DNA of 64,000 nucleotides from JBGAHD01 sp044226395. Its GTDB lineage: Bacteria; Pseudomonadota; Gammaproteobacteria; Xanthomonadales; Ahniellaceae. The notes under the pieces were generated by a model that saw only the letters and a list, made by a program, of their open reading frames with translations, did no database searches and was not told where the DNA came from. The DNA lies in NCBI GenBank assembly GCA_044226395.1, contig JBGAHD010000005.1:310001-374000 (forward strand), in the 5' to 3' direction. Positions 52,601-60,559 of the stretch are shown here, in pieces (positions within the stretch are counted from its first letter, which is position 1; every line of letters begins with the position of its first letter). The position numbers and the translations under genes are program-made.

Positions 52601-52772
52601 CGCGCAGGCGCGGCAGGACATCGGCTGGGTGATCGTCGGTGGCCTGTTGTTCGGCACGGTGTTCACCTTGTTCGTGGTGCCGGCGATGTACACGGTGCTG
52701 GCGCGTCGTTCGCGCGGCGCGACCAAATCGGGCCCTGATGCGTCCTTGCATCGCCCGCTCGTGAAGACCTGA
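49680..52772 (+). CDS. RND efflux transporter permease
   Basis: The protein has 1030 residues in two homologous halves of six helices with large periplasmic loops. TM4 keeps the paired aspartates (AIGLVVDDAIVMLENI). It begins with LSVRRPVLATVINLIVLLVG and the first porter domain VVSVQTFYPGANAAVIESQI. The second half has FFGQDLEMVV and LVGLISKHGILIVEFANQLR. It belongs to a different subgroup from the permease at 23800; MexF/MdtF-like or metal-efflux assignment cannot be decided by eye. GGGAG precedes the start. It should use the window's TolC as exit duct. Confidence 0.95.
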   Translation: MLLPQLSVRRPVLATVINLIVLLVGLVAYTRLPVRQTPKIDSAVVSVQTFYPGANAAVIESQITKPIEDALAGIEGVDYITSDSQAESSNVNIVFNLDRDPDDAAADVRDRVNQAKEVLPFDAREPIVQKQEADAEPIIWLAFSSDRHSRVEVADIAWRQVKDRLQAIPGVAQARLFASRYAMRIWLEPERLAAFNLTPSDVEDALTRQNVEIPAGRIESREREFTVLAQTDLSTAEEFRSIILRDDSGYLVRLGDVARVELGAADERSLGRFNGKSAVPLGLVRQSTANPLDISTALKAALPEIARQLPEGMKVDLAYDSTVFIDASIRSVNHAVFEAIGLVALVIFLFLRSWRASLIPLVTIPVSLVGAFALMFAMGFSLNTLTLLAMVLAIGLVVDDAIVMLENIHRHIEEGKTPFEAALEGSKEIAFAIVAMTLTLAAVYVPIAFSTGATGKLFVEFALTLAGAVIVSGFTALTLSPMMCSKLLRHETSHGRFYELGERVLEATIRAYRRALAVALRHRALVVGGALGMGALMIVAFLAVPATRLASELAPKEDPGFVLTWAQGPEGATLEFMDRYATQIEGAYQQIPEISHYFMFVGWPSINNSISFPALKDWSERERSAEEVAGELFGRFSQIPGVMAFPQVPAALGGGFFGQDLEMVVQTTQSYERLAEIMQSLEARMNKDPHFINVRSELQINKPELRITVDRDKAAAVGADVTAVGRALETMMGGRQVTRFKRGSEQYDVVVQLDRADRATPDALTSIYVRGRDNQMVQLANVVTVEESIALPKLPHFNKLRSAQIGCSLAPGVSLADAIAQAEKLLREVAGESATYDLGGQSREFRRVSSSTLWLFALAMIFIFLVLAAQFESFIDPFVILLSVPLAIAGALLMLKVTGGSVNIYSKIGLITLVGLISKHGILIVEFANQLRERGASVFEAVTEAAALRLRPILMTTGAMVLGSVPLAIAQGAGAQARQDIGWVIVGGLLFGTVFTLFVVPAMYTVLARRSRGATKSGPDASLHRPLVKT

Positions 52773-52800
52773 GCGGGGACAAACGACTCAGGAGATGAGC

Positions 52801-53358
52801 ATGCAAAACAAGCAAGTGATGCGAGGGGTGACGACCCTGCTGTTGGCGCTGTTGGCGCTGTCGGCGGCCGCGGCGCAAGCGGGTGACTTCTACGTCGGCG
52901 GTTCGGCCGGCGGCGAACTCGATGGCCGCTACAAGAACGCGATCTGTCCGATCGATGCCGACAACACCTATCGCGTGCTGGCCGGCTGGCAGTTTCGCGA
53001 AGGCTGGGCGCTGGAAGGCGCGTATCACGATTTCGGCGATGCCGTGTGTCCGCCGATCGCGGATCTCGGGTTTGAATCGGAATCCAAGGGCGTGTCGCTG
53101 GGCGTGATGTACGCGCCTCGCTTCGATCAGTGGTCGCCGTTCGCCAAGGTCGGGATTTTCCACGCCGAAGTCGACGCGACCGAAGTCGGCATCGGCGGCA
53201 CCATCGACGTCGACGATTCGCAGACCGGGCTCGCGCTCGAAGCGGGCGTGAAGTACTACTTCACCGATGCCTTCGCCTTGCGCGCGGGCTACGAGTGGTA
53301 CGACTCCGACCCGCACAGCGACGGCACGGTGAACCTGGGCCTGGAAGTGCACTTCTGA
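52801..53358 (+). CDS. Small outer-membrane beta-barrel protein (OmpA/OmpW-like)
   Basis: The protein has 185 residues with a signal peptide (RGVTTLLLALLALSAAAAQA). The mature part has alternating beta strands of the OMP_b-brl type (FYVGGSAGGELDGRYKNA, GVSLGVMYAPRFDQWSPFAK, KYYFTDAFALRAGYEWYDSD) and ends with a phenylalanine (LEVHF), the insertion signal of barrels. The ATG with AGGAG seven bases upstream was chosen over one two codons earlier. It lies 28 bases after the RND permease and may be co-transcribed. Its function is unknown; it is not a TolC channel. Confidence 0.85.
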   Translation: MQNKQVMRGVTTLLLALLALSAAAAQAGDFYVGGSAGGELDGRYKNAICPIDADNTYRVLAGWQFREGWALEGAYHDFGDAVCPPIADLGFESESKGVSLGVMYAPRFDQWSPFAKVGIFHAEVDATEVGIGGTIDVDDSQTGLALEAGVKYYFTDAFALRAGYEWYDSDPHSDGTVNLGLEVHF

Positions 53359-53365
53359 TCGGATG

Positions 53366-53418
53366 ACGCGAAGCCCACGGGCTTCGCGTCGCGATCTCGA
53401 CGCGCGCGAACCTTCGCG
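53366..53418. terminator. Tandem hairpins between the barrel gene and gshA
   Basis: ACGCGAAGCCC/GGGCTTCGCGT is the first stem and CGCGCGAA/TTCGCGCG the second. They fill the gap between convergent genes, so both transcripts could end here. A short TTG follows but no real T-run. Confidence 0.55.
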
Positions 53419-53431
53419 CGCGTTGTCGCCC

Positions 53432-54799
53432 TCAGTAGGCGAATTCCTTGAACACCGGATCGACCGAGCCGCCCCACGCGCCGTGGTAGAGCTCGAGCTT
53501 GCGCTCGGCCGGCGTTTGATTGGCCTGCGCGAATTCGACCAGGGGTTCGATGAACATGGCTTCGTCGACGCCGCGCGAATTCAAGCGCGCGCGCCGCTTG
53601 AGCCCATGGCCCGCGATCTTGAGCACCTCGAGCGCCAATTCGCGCACGGTCGCGCCGCGGAACGGCGTCTTTAGCGCGGTGCGCGGCACTTCGCGACGCA
53701 GATACTCGCGCTCCTCGAGCGTGTAGTGCTTGACCAGATCCCACGCCGCGTCGAGCGCGGTGTCGTCATACAACAAGCCCACCCACAACGCCGGCAGCGC
53801 GCACAAGCGATTCCACGGACCACCATCGGCGCCGCGCATTTCGAGATAGCGCTTGAGGCGCACCTCGGGGAAGGCCGTGGTCATGTGATCGGCCCAGTCC
53901 TTGAGCGTGGGCTTCTCGCCGGGGAACGCGGGCAGACGACCCGCGAGAAAATCACGGAAGGACTGACCACTCGCGTCGATGTAGCGACCGTCGCGATAGA
54001 CGAAGTACATCGGCACATCGAGCAGATAATCGACATAACGCTCGAAGCCGAAACCGTCCTCGAACACGAAACCCAGCATGCCCGTGCGATCGGGATCGGT
54101 ATCGCTCCACACCTGCGAACGAAACGACAGAAAGCCGTTGGGCTTGCCTTCGGTGAAGGGCGAATCGGCGAACAAGGCCGTGGCCACCGGCTGCAACGCC
54201 AGCGAGACGCGGAACTTGCGCGCCATGTCCGCTTCGGAACCAAAATCGAGATTGGTCTGCACCGTGCAGGTGCGCGTCATCATGTCCAGGCCCAGCTTGC
54301 CGCGCTTGGGCATGTACTCGCGCATGATCTTGTAGCGGCCCTTGGGCATCCACGGCATCTCGTCGCGCGACCACTTGGGCTGAAAGCCCATGCCCAGAAA
54401 ACCAATGCCCATGGGATCGGCGACCGTGCGAACTTCGCGCAAATGCGCGTCGACTTCGCAACACGTTTGATGGATGTTCTCCACCGCAGCGCCCGAGAGT
54501 TCGAGCTGACCCGCGGGTTCGAGCGTGATCGAGCCGCCATCGCGCGTGAGCGCGATCAAGTGCCCGTTCTCGATCACGCGCTGATAGCCAAAGCGCGCGG
54601 CCAGGCCTTCGAGCAAGGCGCCGATGCCGCGCGGACCGTCATACGTCGGCGCGCGCAGATCGTCGGTGCGGAAGCCGAACTTCTCGTGCTCGGTGCCGAT
54701 GCGCCATTGTTCGCGCGGACGCGCGCCTTCGGCGATGAAGCGCAACAAGTCCTCGCGACCGTCGACCGGCGTTTCCTGGACCTGACTGGGGCCGGACAT
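53432..54799 (-). CDS. gshA: Glutamate-cysteine ligase, plant/proteobacterial (GCS2) type
   Basis: The enzyme makes gamma-glutamylcysteine, the first step to glutathione, in the cytoplasm. The 455 residues match the GCS2 form: REQWRIGTEHEKFGF, GGSITLEPAGQLELSG, GIGFLGMGFQPKWSRDEMPW, MPKGRYKIMREYMP, then TCTVQTNLDFGSEADMARKF and KRYLEMRGADGGPW. This type differs from the E. coli enzyme and is known from Xanthomonas and rhizobia. The ATG shown starts MSGPSQVQ; the frame is open further upstream. It diverges from oppA. The product supports the glutathione transferase at 33168. Confidence 0.96.
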   Translation of the reverse strand: MSGPSQVQETPVDGREDLLRFIAEGARPREQWRIGTEHEKFGFRTDDLRAPTYDGPRGIGALLEGLAARFGYQRVIENGHLIALTRDGGSITLEPAGQLELSGAAVENIHQTCCEVDAHLREVRTVADPMGIGFLGMGFQPKWSRDEMPWMPKGRYKIMREYMPKRGKLGLDMMTRTCTVQTNLDFGSEADMARKFRVSLALQPVATALFADSPFTEGKPNGFLSFRSQVWSDTDPDRTGMLGFVFEDGFGFERYVDYLLDVPMYFVYRDGRYIDASGQSFRDFLAGRLPAFPGEKPTLKDWADHMTTAFPEVRLKRYLEMRGADGGPWNRLCALPALWVGLLYDDTALDAAWDLVKHYTLEEREYLRREVPRTALKTPFRGATVRELALEVLKIAGHGLKRRARLNSRGVDEAMFIEPLVEFAQANQTPAERKLELYHGAWGGSVDPVFKEFAY

Positions 54800-54933
54800 C
54801 GATGTCTCCTGACGCGAGTGAAGGGCCACACTGTGGGGGCGGGGGCGGTCGCGCACAAGCCCCGTCGCGACCAGTCGACCGGAAAACGACCGGGTGACTT
54901 GCATCCGCGGCGCGCGCGCCGCACGCTCGCCGC

Positions 54934-56511
54934 ATGTGGCGATTGGTTCTAAGTCTGTGGCTGGTGTGTGTCGGCCTAGCGCAAGCGCGCACGCTCGAAC
55001 GCGGCAACGGCCCCGAGCCCGACACGCTCGACGCGCATCGTACCCAGGTGATCTCGGGTTTCAATGTGCTGCGCGATCTGTACGAGGGCTTGGTCAGCGA
55101 GTCGGCCGATGGCGAACTCGTGGCTGGACTCGCTTCGTCGTGGCGGATTTCACCCGATGGCTTGACGTGGACGTTTGATCTGCGACCGGGCTTGCGGTGG
55201 TCCGACGGTTCGCCGTTCGCGGCCGGCGATGTGGTGGCGTCGTTTCGTCGCGCGCTCGATCCGGCGACGGCCGCGCCGTACGCGAATCTGTTCGCCGATG
55301 TGGTCGGCGCCGAAGCCGTGATCGCGGGCCGCGCCTCGCCGTCGACCTTGGGCATTGAGGCGCCTGACGAGACGCACGTGGTGTTTCGCCTCGCGCGTCC
55401 CTTGCCGTTGGCGAAGCTGTTGACCTTGCCGATTGCGTATCCCGTGCGTGTCGATCGCGTGAACACGTTCGGCGCGCAACACACGCGGCCGGGCCATCTG
55501 CTCGGCACCGGCGCGTATCGCCTGGTCGACTGGCAACCGCAGGCCGCGATCACGCTCGAGCGCAATCCGTATTTTCACGCGGCCGACACGGTGCGCATCG
55601 AGCGCGTGCGTTATCACGTGACCGAGGACGCGGCCAATGAGCTCAAGCGCTATCTCGCGGGCGATTTGGATTTGACCGAGACCGTGCCGCCCGGGCGCAT
55701 GGACAAACTCGATCAACGCTTCGGTCCGGCCTTGCGCGTGGCGCCGTATCTGGGCGTGTTCTATTTCGGCTTGAACTTGCGCCGCGCGCCGTTTCGCGAG
55801 GCGCCCGCTTTGCGCGAAGCCTTGGTGCTAGCGCTCGATCGCGACGTGCTGACGCGCTACGTCACGGGCCTGGGCGAGGCGCCCGCGTATTCGCTGGTGC
55901 CGCCGGGCGTGAGTCACTATGTCGGCGCCGAGCCCGCTTACGCGCGTTGGACGCAAGACGAGCGCGTGGCCCGCGCGCGTGAGTTGTATCGCCAAGCCGG
56001 CTACTCGGACGAGCATCCGCTCGAAGTCGAACTGCGCTACAACACGTCGACCCAGCATCGTCGCCTCGCGCTCGCGACGGCGGCGATGTGGAAGCAAACG
56101 CTGGGCGTGCGCACGCGGCTGCGCAACGAGGAATGGAAAGTCTTCGTGATCAATCGCCGGCAAGGCGCGATCACGCAAGTGTTTCGCGGCGGCTGGATCG
56201 GTGATTACGATGACGCCGCGTCGTTTCTTCAAACCTTCGCCGGCGATCAAGTGCTCAACACCACGGGCTATCGCAACGCCAATTTCGACGCCGCGATCGC
56301 GCACGCGCTGGCCGCGCCGGGGCTCGACGAACGCAATCGCGAACTCGCGCGCGCCGAACGTTTGTTGTTGGCCGATCACGCGATCGTGCCGATCTATTTC
56401 TACACGTCAAAACATTTGGTGCGGCCCGAACTCGCGGGCTATGAGTCCAATGCGCTCGATCGTCACGCCACGCGCTGGTTGTGGTGGCGTGAAGGCGCGT
56501 CGTCGCCATGA
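54934..56511 (+). CDS. oppA: Oligopeptide ABC transporter, periplasmic binding protein
   Basis: The protein has 525 residues with a signal peptide (RLVLSLWLVCVGLAQA). It is a family 5 solute-binding protein (SBP_bac_5): the opening EPDTLDAHRTQVISGFNVLR, LYEGLVSESADGELVAGLAS, WTFDLRPGLRWSDGSPFAAG, then LGTGAYRLVDWQP and RRAPFREAPALREALVLALDRD. It is not a lipoprotein. It overlaps the permease gene by four bases (ATGA), but no second permease or ATPase follows. The window holds only the A and B parts, so the remaining subunits must lie elsewhere. Confidence 0.93.
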   Translation: MWRLVLSLWLVCVGLAQARTLERGNGPEPDTLDAHRTQVISGFNVLRDLYEGLVSESADGELVAGLASSWRISPDGLTWTFDLRPGLRWSDGSPFAAGDVVASFRRALDPATAAPYANLFADVVGAEAVIAGRASPSTLGIEAPDETHVVFRLARPLPLAKLLTLPIAYPVRVDRVNTFGAQHTRPGHLLGTGAYRLVDWQPQAAITLERNPYFHAADTVRIERVRYHVTEDAANELKRYLAGDLDLTETVPPGRMDKLDQRFGPALRVAPYLGVFYFGLNLRRAPFREAPALREALVLALDRDVLTRYVTGLGEAPAYSLVPPGVSHYVGAEPAYARWTQDERVARARELYRQAGYSDEHPLEVELRYNTSTQHRRLALATAAMWKQTLGVRTRLRNEEWKVFVINRRQGAITQVFRGGWIGDYDDAASFLQTFAGDQVLNTTGYRNANFDAAIAHALAAPGLDERNRELARAERLLLADHAIVPIYFYTSKHLVRPELAGYESNALDRHATRWLWWREGASSP

Positions 56512-57473
56512 ACGCCGTCGTCGACACGAGCCCTTCCCGCGCGCTCGCGATCGCGCGACTGGTGGGCTTGCGCGTGCTCGAGGCGGTGGCGACCTTGTGG
56601 TTGCTGCTGACCGTGTGCTTCGTGCTGCTGCGGCTGGCGCCGGGGGGTCCCTTCGATCAGGAACGCGCGGTCACGCCCGAGATCGCGGCGCGCCTGGCCG
56701 CGCAGTATCACCTCGACGAACCGCTGGTCATGCAGTACGGGCGCTATCTCGCGCAGATCGCGCGCGGCGATCTGGGGCCTTCGTTTCAATATCCGGATTT
56801 CACGGTGAATGAGTTGGTGGCGGCGGGTTTGCCGGTGTCGGCGTTGACTGGTGGCTTGGCCTTGATATGCGCGGTGCTTTTGGGCTGCGCGTTCGGCGTG
56901 TTCGCCGCGCGGCACGCGCGCACGCGGTGGGATCGCGCGGTCAGCGCGACGGCGGCGTTGGGCGTGTCGGTGCCCAAATACGTCGCGGCGCCGATCCTGG
57001 TGCTGATTTTCGCGGTGTGGCTGGGCTGGTTGCCCGCGGGCGGTTGGATCGCGGGGCAATGGCGCGACGCGGTGCTGCCGATCGCGGCCCTGGCCTTGCC
57101 CAATATCGCGGTGATCGCGCGCTTGGCGCGCGCCGGCACGTTGGAAGCGCTGAGCAGCGATTACGTTCGCGCGGCGCGCGCGCGGGGCATCGAAGGCGCC
57201 GCGCTGTTGTTCCGACACGTGTTGCGACCGGGGCTCTTACCCGTGGTCGCCTATCTCAGTCCGGCCTTGATCGCGGTGATCACGGGCTCGACCGTGGTCG
57301 AGCAGATCTTCGGCATTCCCGGCATGGGCCGCTACTTCGTGCAGGGCGCGCTCAACCGCGACTACACCCTGGTGATGGGCGTGGCCTTGGTCGCGGGCGT
57401 GTTGATCGTGATCGTCAACGCGCTGGTCGATGCGCTGCGCGCCTGGCTGGACCCGCGCCTGCGCGAAGCCTAG
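56508..57473 (+). CDS. oppB: Oligopeptide ABC transporter permease
   Basis: The protein has 321 residues with six membrane helices and a BPD_transp_1 domain. The start matches OppB/DppB (ARLVGLRVLEAVATLWLLLT, then LRLAPGGPFDQERAVTPEIA). The cytoplasmic EAA-type loop is DYVRAARARGIEGAALLFRH, and the end is FGIPGMGRYFVQGALNRDYT. It forms the inner-membrane channel with OppC, which is missing here. Its stop overlaps the stop of the convergent engB by four bases. Confidence 0.93.
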   Translation: MNAVVDTSPSRALAIARLVGLRVLEAVATLWLLLTVCFVLLRLAPGGPFDQERAVTPEIAARLAAQYHLDEPLVMQYGRYLAQIARGDLGPSFQYPDFTVNELVAAGLPVSALTGGLALICAVLLGCAFGVFAARHARTRWDRAVSATAALGVSVPKYVAAPILVLIFAVWLGWLPAGGWIAGQWRDAVLPIAALALPNIAVIARLARAGTLEALSSDYVRAARARGIEGAALLFRHVLRPGLLPVVAYLSPALIAVITGSTVVEQIFGIPGMGRYFVQGALNRDYTLVMGVALVAGVLIVIVNALVDALRAWLDPRLREA

Positions 57474-58063
57474 GCCGCCAGCCACGCGGCGATGATGCCG
57501 CGTGCTTGATCCACGCCCGTGCGCTCGGGCGACGAGAACAGCTGCACCGTGCAGCGATCGCCATACGCTTCGAGCTCGCGCGTGACCGCGCGAAACGTGT
57601 TGAGCTGCTGGCCGCGCTTGAGCTTGTCGGCCTTGGTCAGCAGCACATGGCACGCGCGTCCATGCGAGGTGGCGAAGCCGATCATGGCGCGATCGAACTC
57701 GGTCATCGGATGGCGGATGTCCATCGCCAACAGCAAGCCGTACAGCGATTCGCGCGAGCGGAAGTAGTTCTCGAGCGTCTTGCCCCAGTGTTCGCGCAGG
57801 GCCATCGGCACCTTGGCGTAGCCGTAGCCGGGCAAATCGACCAGGCGCTTGTCGTCGGTCAGGGCGAACACCACGAGCTGCTGCGTGCGGCCGGGTGTCT
57901 TGCTGATGCGCGCCAGCGCCGACACACCGGTGATGGCATTGATCGCGCTCGACTTGCCCGCGTTGGATCGGCCAGCGAAGGCGATCTCGCGGCCGCTGTC
58001 GGCCGGCAACTGGCGCAATTCATGGGCCGCGAGCACGAAACGCGCGCTCGACCAGGCCGGCAT
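57470..58063 (-). CDS. engB: Ribosome-biogenesis GTPase EngB/YsxC
   Basis: The 197 residues are the EngB GTPase needed for large-subunit assembly. The G motifs are visible: G1 GRSNAGKSS, G3 DLPGYGYAK, G4 LLTKADKLKRGQQ, and a late LFSSPERTGVDQARG. The ATG shown is one possible start; a GTG two codons upstream with AAGGG before it is equally likely. The frame is open well upstream (past 58,800), but that region overlaps the cytochrome c4 promoter and gene. engB, cytochrome c4 and dsbA are commonly adjacent in gammaproteobacteria. Confidence 0.93.
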   Translation of the reverse strand: MPAWSSARFVLAAHELRQLPADSGREIAFAGRSNAGKSSAINAITGVSALARISKTPGRTQQLVVFALTDDKRLVDLPGYGYAKVPMALREHWGKTLENYFRSRESLYGLLLAMDIRHPMTEFDRAMIGFATSHGRACHVLLTKADKLKRGQQLNTFRAVTRELEAYGDRCTVQLFSSPERTGVDQARGIIAAWLAA

Positions 58064-58133
58064 GCGCACCGAATGACCCTTGGTCGGGGCCTTCGCGGGC
58101 GTGGCTTCGGGCAGCGTCTCGGCCGGGGTCAAA

Positions 58134-58163
58134 TTGACCGTCGGAGCGCGCGACTGGTATAAA
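58134..58163 (+). promoter_or_regulatory. Strong promoter of cytochrome c4
   Basis: TTGACC and TATAAA are separated by 18 bases, a close match to the sigma-70 consensus. The leader to the ATG is about 95 bases. It lies just upstream of the engB start, so it is divergent from engB. Confidence 0.7.
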
Positions 58164-58262
58164 TCCGCGCCATTTTCCGAGCGTTTGCGCGGGTTGGACC
58201 GGGCTTCCGGTTGCGGCCTGCGCCGCTTCTCGATTTTCATTTTGTCGGTGGAGTTTTTGTCC

Positions 58263-59036
58263 ATGCGCATGCGGCTCGTCGCAAGCATTCTCGGTCTGTC
58301 TCTGACCGGCACCATCCTAGCCCAAGAAGCCACCCAGCCCGCGGCCGCCCCGGCGACCGATGCGGCCGCGCCCGCGGAAACCGCGCCGCCGGTGGCCCCC
58401 GTCGCGGCCGAAACCGGCCCGGCCAAGCCCGGCGATGCCGCCGCTGGCGCGACCAAGGCCGCAGCCTGTGGCGCTTGCCACGGCGTCGATGGCAATGCCG
58501 CCGACCCGCAATACCCCAAGATCGCCGGCCAGCACGAGAAGTACATCGCGCGCCAGCTCGCCCTGTTCAAGAACGGCGGTCGCGTCAATCCGATCATGAT
58601 CGGCTTCGCCACCACCTTGAGCGCGCAGGACATGCGCGACATCGGCGCGCACTTCGCCGCCAGCAAGGTCGTGCCGGGCCTGGCCAATGACGCCGCGATT
58701 CCCAACACCGATCCGGTCGAAACCTGGATCCAGCGCGGCGAACGCCTGTATCGCGCCGGCAATATCGCCAACGGCCAGCCGGCGTGCATGAGCTGCCACG
58801 GCCCGACCGGCCGCGGCAATCCGGGCTCGGCCTATCCGTCGATCGCCGGCCAGCACGCCAGCTACACCAGCGCGCGCCTGACCGCCTTCCACGACGGCGA
58901 AGTCTGGGGCAAGGACGCCGAGGCCAACAACATCATGGCCACGATCGCCAAGAATCTGAGCAAGGACGACATCGAAGCCCTGTCGACCTACCTCGAAGGC
59001 CTGCACGCGGCCGACGTCGCCGCCGAAGCGCCCTGA
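58263..59036 (+). CDS. Cytochrome c4 (dihaem c-type cytochrome)
   Basis: The protein has 257 residues with a signal peptide (RLVASILGLSLTGTILA) and an Ala/Pro-rich linker up to about residue 60. Two haem-binding motifs are present: CGACH and CMSCH, each followed by a methionine-bearing strand (IMIGFATTLSAQDMRDIGAH; NNIMATIAKNLSKDDIEALS). It carries electrons in the periplasm to terminal oxidases. Placement between engB and dsbA is the standard gammaproteobacterial order. A strong promoter precedes it, and dsbA follows 113 bases later. Confidence 0.95.
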   Translation: MRMRLVASILGLSLTGTILAQEATQPAAAPATDAAAPAETAPPVAPVAAETGPAKPGDAAAGATKAAACGACHGVDGNAADPQYPKIAGQHEKYIARQLALFKNGGRVNPIMIGFATTLSAQDMRDIGAHFAASKVVPGLANDAAIPNTDPVETWIQRGERLYRAGNIANGQPACMSCHGPTGRGNPGSAYPSIAGQHASYTSARLTAFHDGEVWGKDAEANNIMATIAKNLSKDDIEALSTYLEGLHAADVAAEAP

Positions 59037-59103
59037 ATCGGCGATCAACCGAGCCGCGCGTCGGGGAACCTCGGCGCCATCGGCCAGTCGAAGGCCTCGC
59101 ACC

Positions 59104-59128
59104 GGCGCGCCGCCCTTCTTGGCGCGCC
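59104..59128. terminator. Possible terminator after cytochrome c4
   Basis: Two copies of the self-complementary GGCGCGCC form a hairpin around GCCCTTCTT. It stands 67 bases after the cytochrome stop and 22 before dsbA. No T-run follows on the plus strand, so read-through to dsbA is likely. Confidence 0.45.
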
Positions 59129-59149
59129 TTGACCCTTGGGGAGACATCC

Positions 59150-59800
59150 ATGCTGATGCGTTTTGCCTTGATCGCCCTGACCGCGCTCGCCGCGCCCGCC
59201 GTGATGGCGCAAGCGCCGGCCTCGCCCTACCAAGCGGGCGTTCACTACTTCCCGGTCGAACCCGCGCAGCCGACCAGCGCGCCGGCTGGCCAAGTCGAAG
59301 TGCTCGAACTCTTCAGCTACGCCTGCGTGCATTGCGCCGAGTTCCAGCCCACGGTCGACAAGTGGAAGACGACCAAGCCCGCCAACGCGACCTTCGCCTA
59401 CATGCCGGTCGCGTGGAGCCCGCAGTGGGAACTGTTCGCCCGCGCCTTCTACGCCGCCGAAGCGCTGGGCGTGCAGGCCAAGACCCACACCGCGTTCTTC
59501 AACGCCCTGCACGTGCAGCGCGCGCCAATCGCCACCGCCGAAGACATCGCCAAGTGGTACGGCAGCCAGGGCGTGGATTCGGCCAAGTTCCTGCAAGTGT
59601 TCAACTCCTTCGGGGTTAACTCCAAGATCGCGCGCAGCAAGCAAATGGCCACGCGCTACGCGGTCGACGGCACGCCGACCGTGATCGTCGCCGGCAAGTA
59701 CCGCATCACCGGTCGCTCGGCCGGCGGCTACGACAAGCTGTTCGAACTGGTCAATTACCTGGTGGCCAAGGAAGCCGCGGCCGCCAAGCCCGCCGGCTGA
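59150..59800 (+). CDS. Thiol:disulfide interchange protein DsbA family (CVHC active site)
   Basis: The protein has 216 residues with a signal peptide (RFALIALTALAAPAVMA). It is a thioredoxin-fold oxidase with an inserted helical domain, acting in the periplasm. The active site is CVHC (FSYACVHCAEFQP), where standard DsbA has CPHC. The cis-Pro loop is TPTV. GGGAG precedes the ATG. A second DsbA gene follows 100 bases later after a terminator. The CVHC variant would be expected to have a different redox potential; the partner is unknown. Confidence 0.9.
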   Translation: MLMRFALIALTALAAPAVMAQAPASPYQAGVHYFPVEPAQPTSAPAGQVEVLELFSYACVHCAEFQPTVDKWKTTKPANATFAYMPVAWSPQWELFARAFYAAEALGVQAKTHTAFFNALHVQRAPIATAEDIAKWYGSQGVDSAKFLQVFNSFGVNSKIARSKQMATRYAVDGTPTVIVAGKYRITGRSAGGYDKLFELVNYLVAKEAAAAKPAG

Positions 59801-59825
59801 CGCGCGGCGACGCACGCTTCATCGC

Positions 59826-59850
59826 AAGGGCGGCCACGGCCGCCCTTTTC
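59826..59850 (+). terminator. Rho-independent terminator after the first dsbA
   Basis: GGGCGGC and GCCGCCC form a perfect stem around CACG and are followed by TTTTC. It separates the two dsbA genes transcriptionally. Confidence 0.85.
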
Positions 59851-59900
59851 ATTGGTATCGTTGCCCCCTCGTTCTTTCCCGCAGCAATCGGAACCCGACC

Positions 59901-60545
59901 ATGAAATCCCGCCTCGCGATCTTCCTGCTGGTCCTGCTCGCCGCGCCGCTGGCGCACGCGCAGATGATGCTCGAGCGTTTTCGCCCGAACGAACACTATG
60001 TGGTGATCGAACAACCCAAGGTCGCCCAATCCGGACCGGGTATTGAAGTGGTCGAGGTCTACAACCACGGCTGCCCGCACTGCTTCCACTTCCAACCGGC
60101 GGTGGACAAGTGGAAGGCGAACCTGCCCAAGGACGTGCGCTTTAGCTATCTGTCGGCGCCGTTCCGTCCGGACTTCGCGATCATCTCGCGCGCGATCTTC
60201 GCCGCCGGCAAGCTCGGCATCGAGGACAAGACCCACGCCGCGCTGTACGACTACATCTGGAACCAGCATAAGCCCTTCGCCACGATCGAGAACCTGGCGG
60301 ACTTCTACGCGGGCCAGGGCGCCGATCGCGCGCGGTTTCTGTCGATCGCCGCCTCGCCCGAGGCCGACGCCGCGCTCAAGACCGCGATGGACCTGATCGC
60401 CGCCTGGGGCGTCGACGGCACGCCCAGCGTCATCGTCAACGGCAAGTACCGCACCGCGCCGTCGATGACCGGCGACCCTGACCTGACTTTCGAAGTGGTC
60501 AACTTCCTCATCGACAAGGAACGCGCCGCCGCCGCCAAGCACTGA
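59901..60545 (+). CDS. dsbA: Thiol:disulfide interchange protein DsbA family (CPHC active site)
   Basis: The protein has 214 residues with a signal peptide (RLAIFLLVLLAAPLAHA). The active site is the standard CPHC (YNHGCPHCFHFQP) and the cis-Pro loop is TPSV. It introduces disulfides into exported proteins. It is the closer match to canonical DsbA of the two. The endonuclease/phosphatase-family gene starts 14 bases after its stop. It may be the paralogue of the CVHC protein. Confidence 0.93.
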   Translation: MKSRLAIFLLVLLAAPLAHAQMMLERFRPNEHYVVIEQPKVAQSGPGIEVVEVYNHGCPHCFHFQPAVDKWKANLPKDVRFSYLSAPFRPDFAIISRAIFAAGKLGIEDKTHAALYDYIWNQHKPFATIENLADFYAGQGADRARFLSIAASPEADAALKTAMDLIAAWGVDGTPSVIVNGKYRTAPSMTGDPDLTFEVVNFLIDKERAAAAKH

Positions 60546-60559
60546 GCGACGCGCGCGTC

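Noticed and set aside
57470..58819. A 449-codon version of EngB
   Set aside because: The extension overlaps cytochrome c4 and its promoter and has no homology; the GTPase starts near 58,063.
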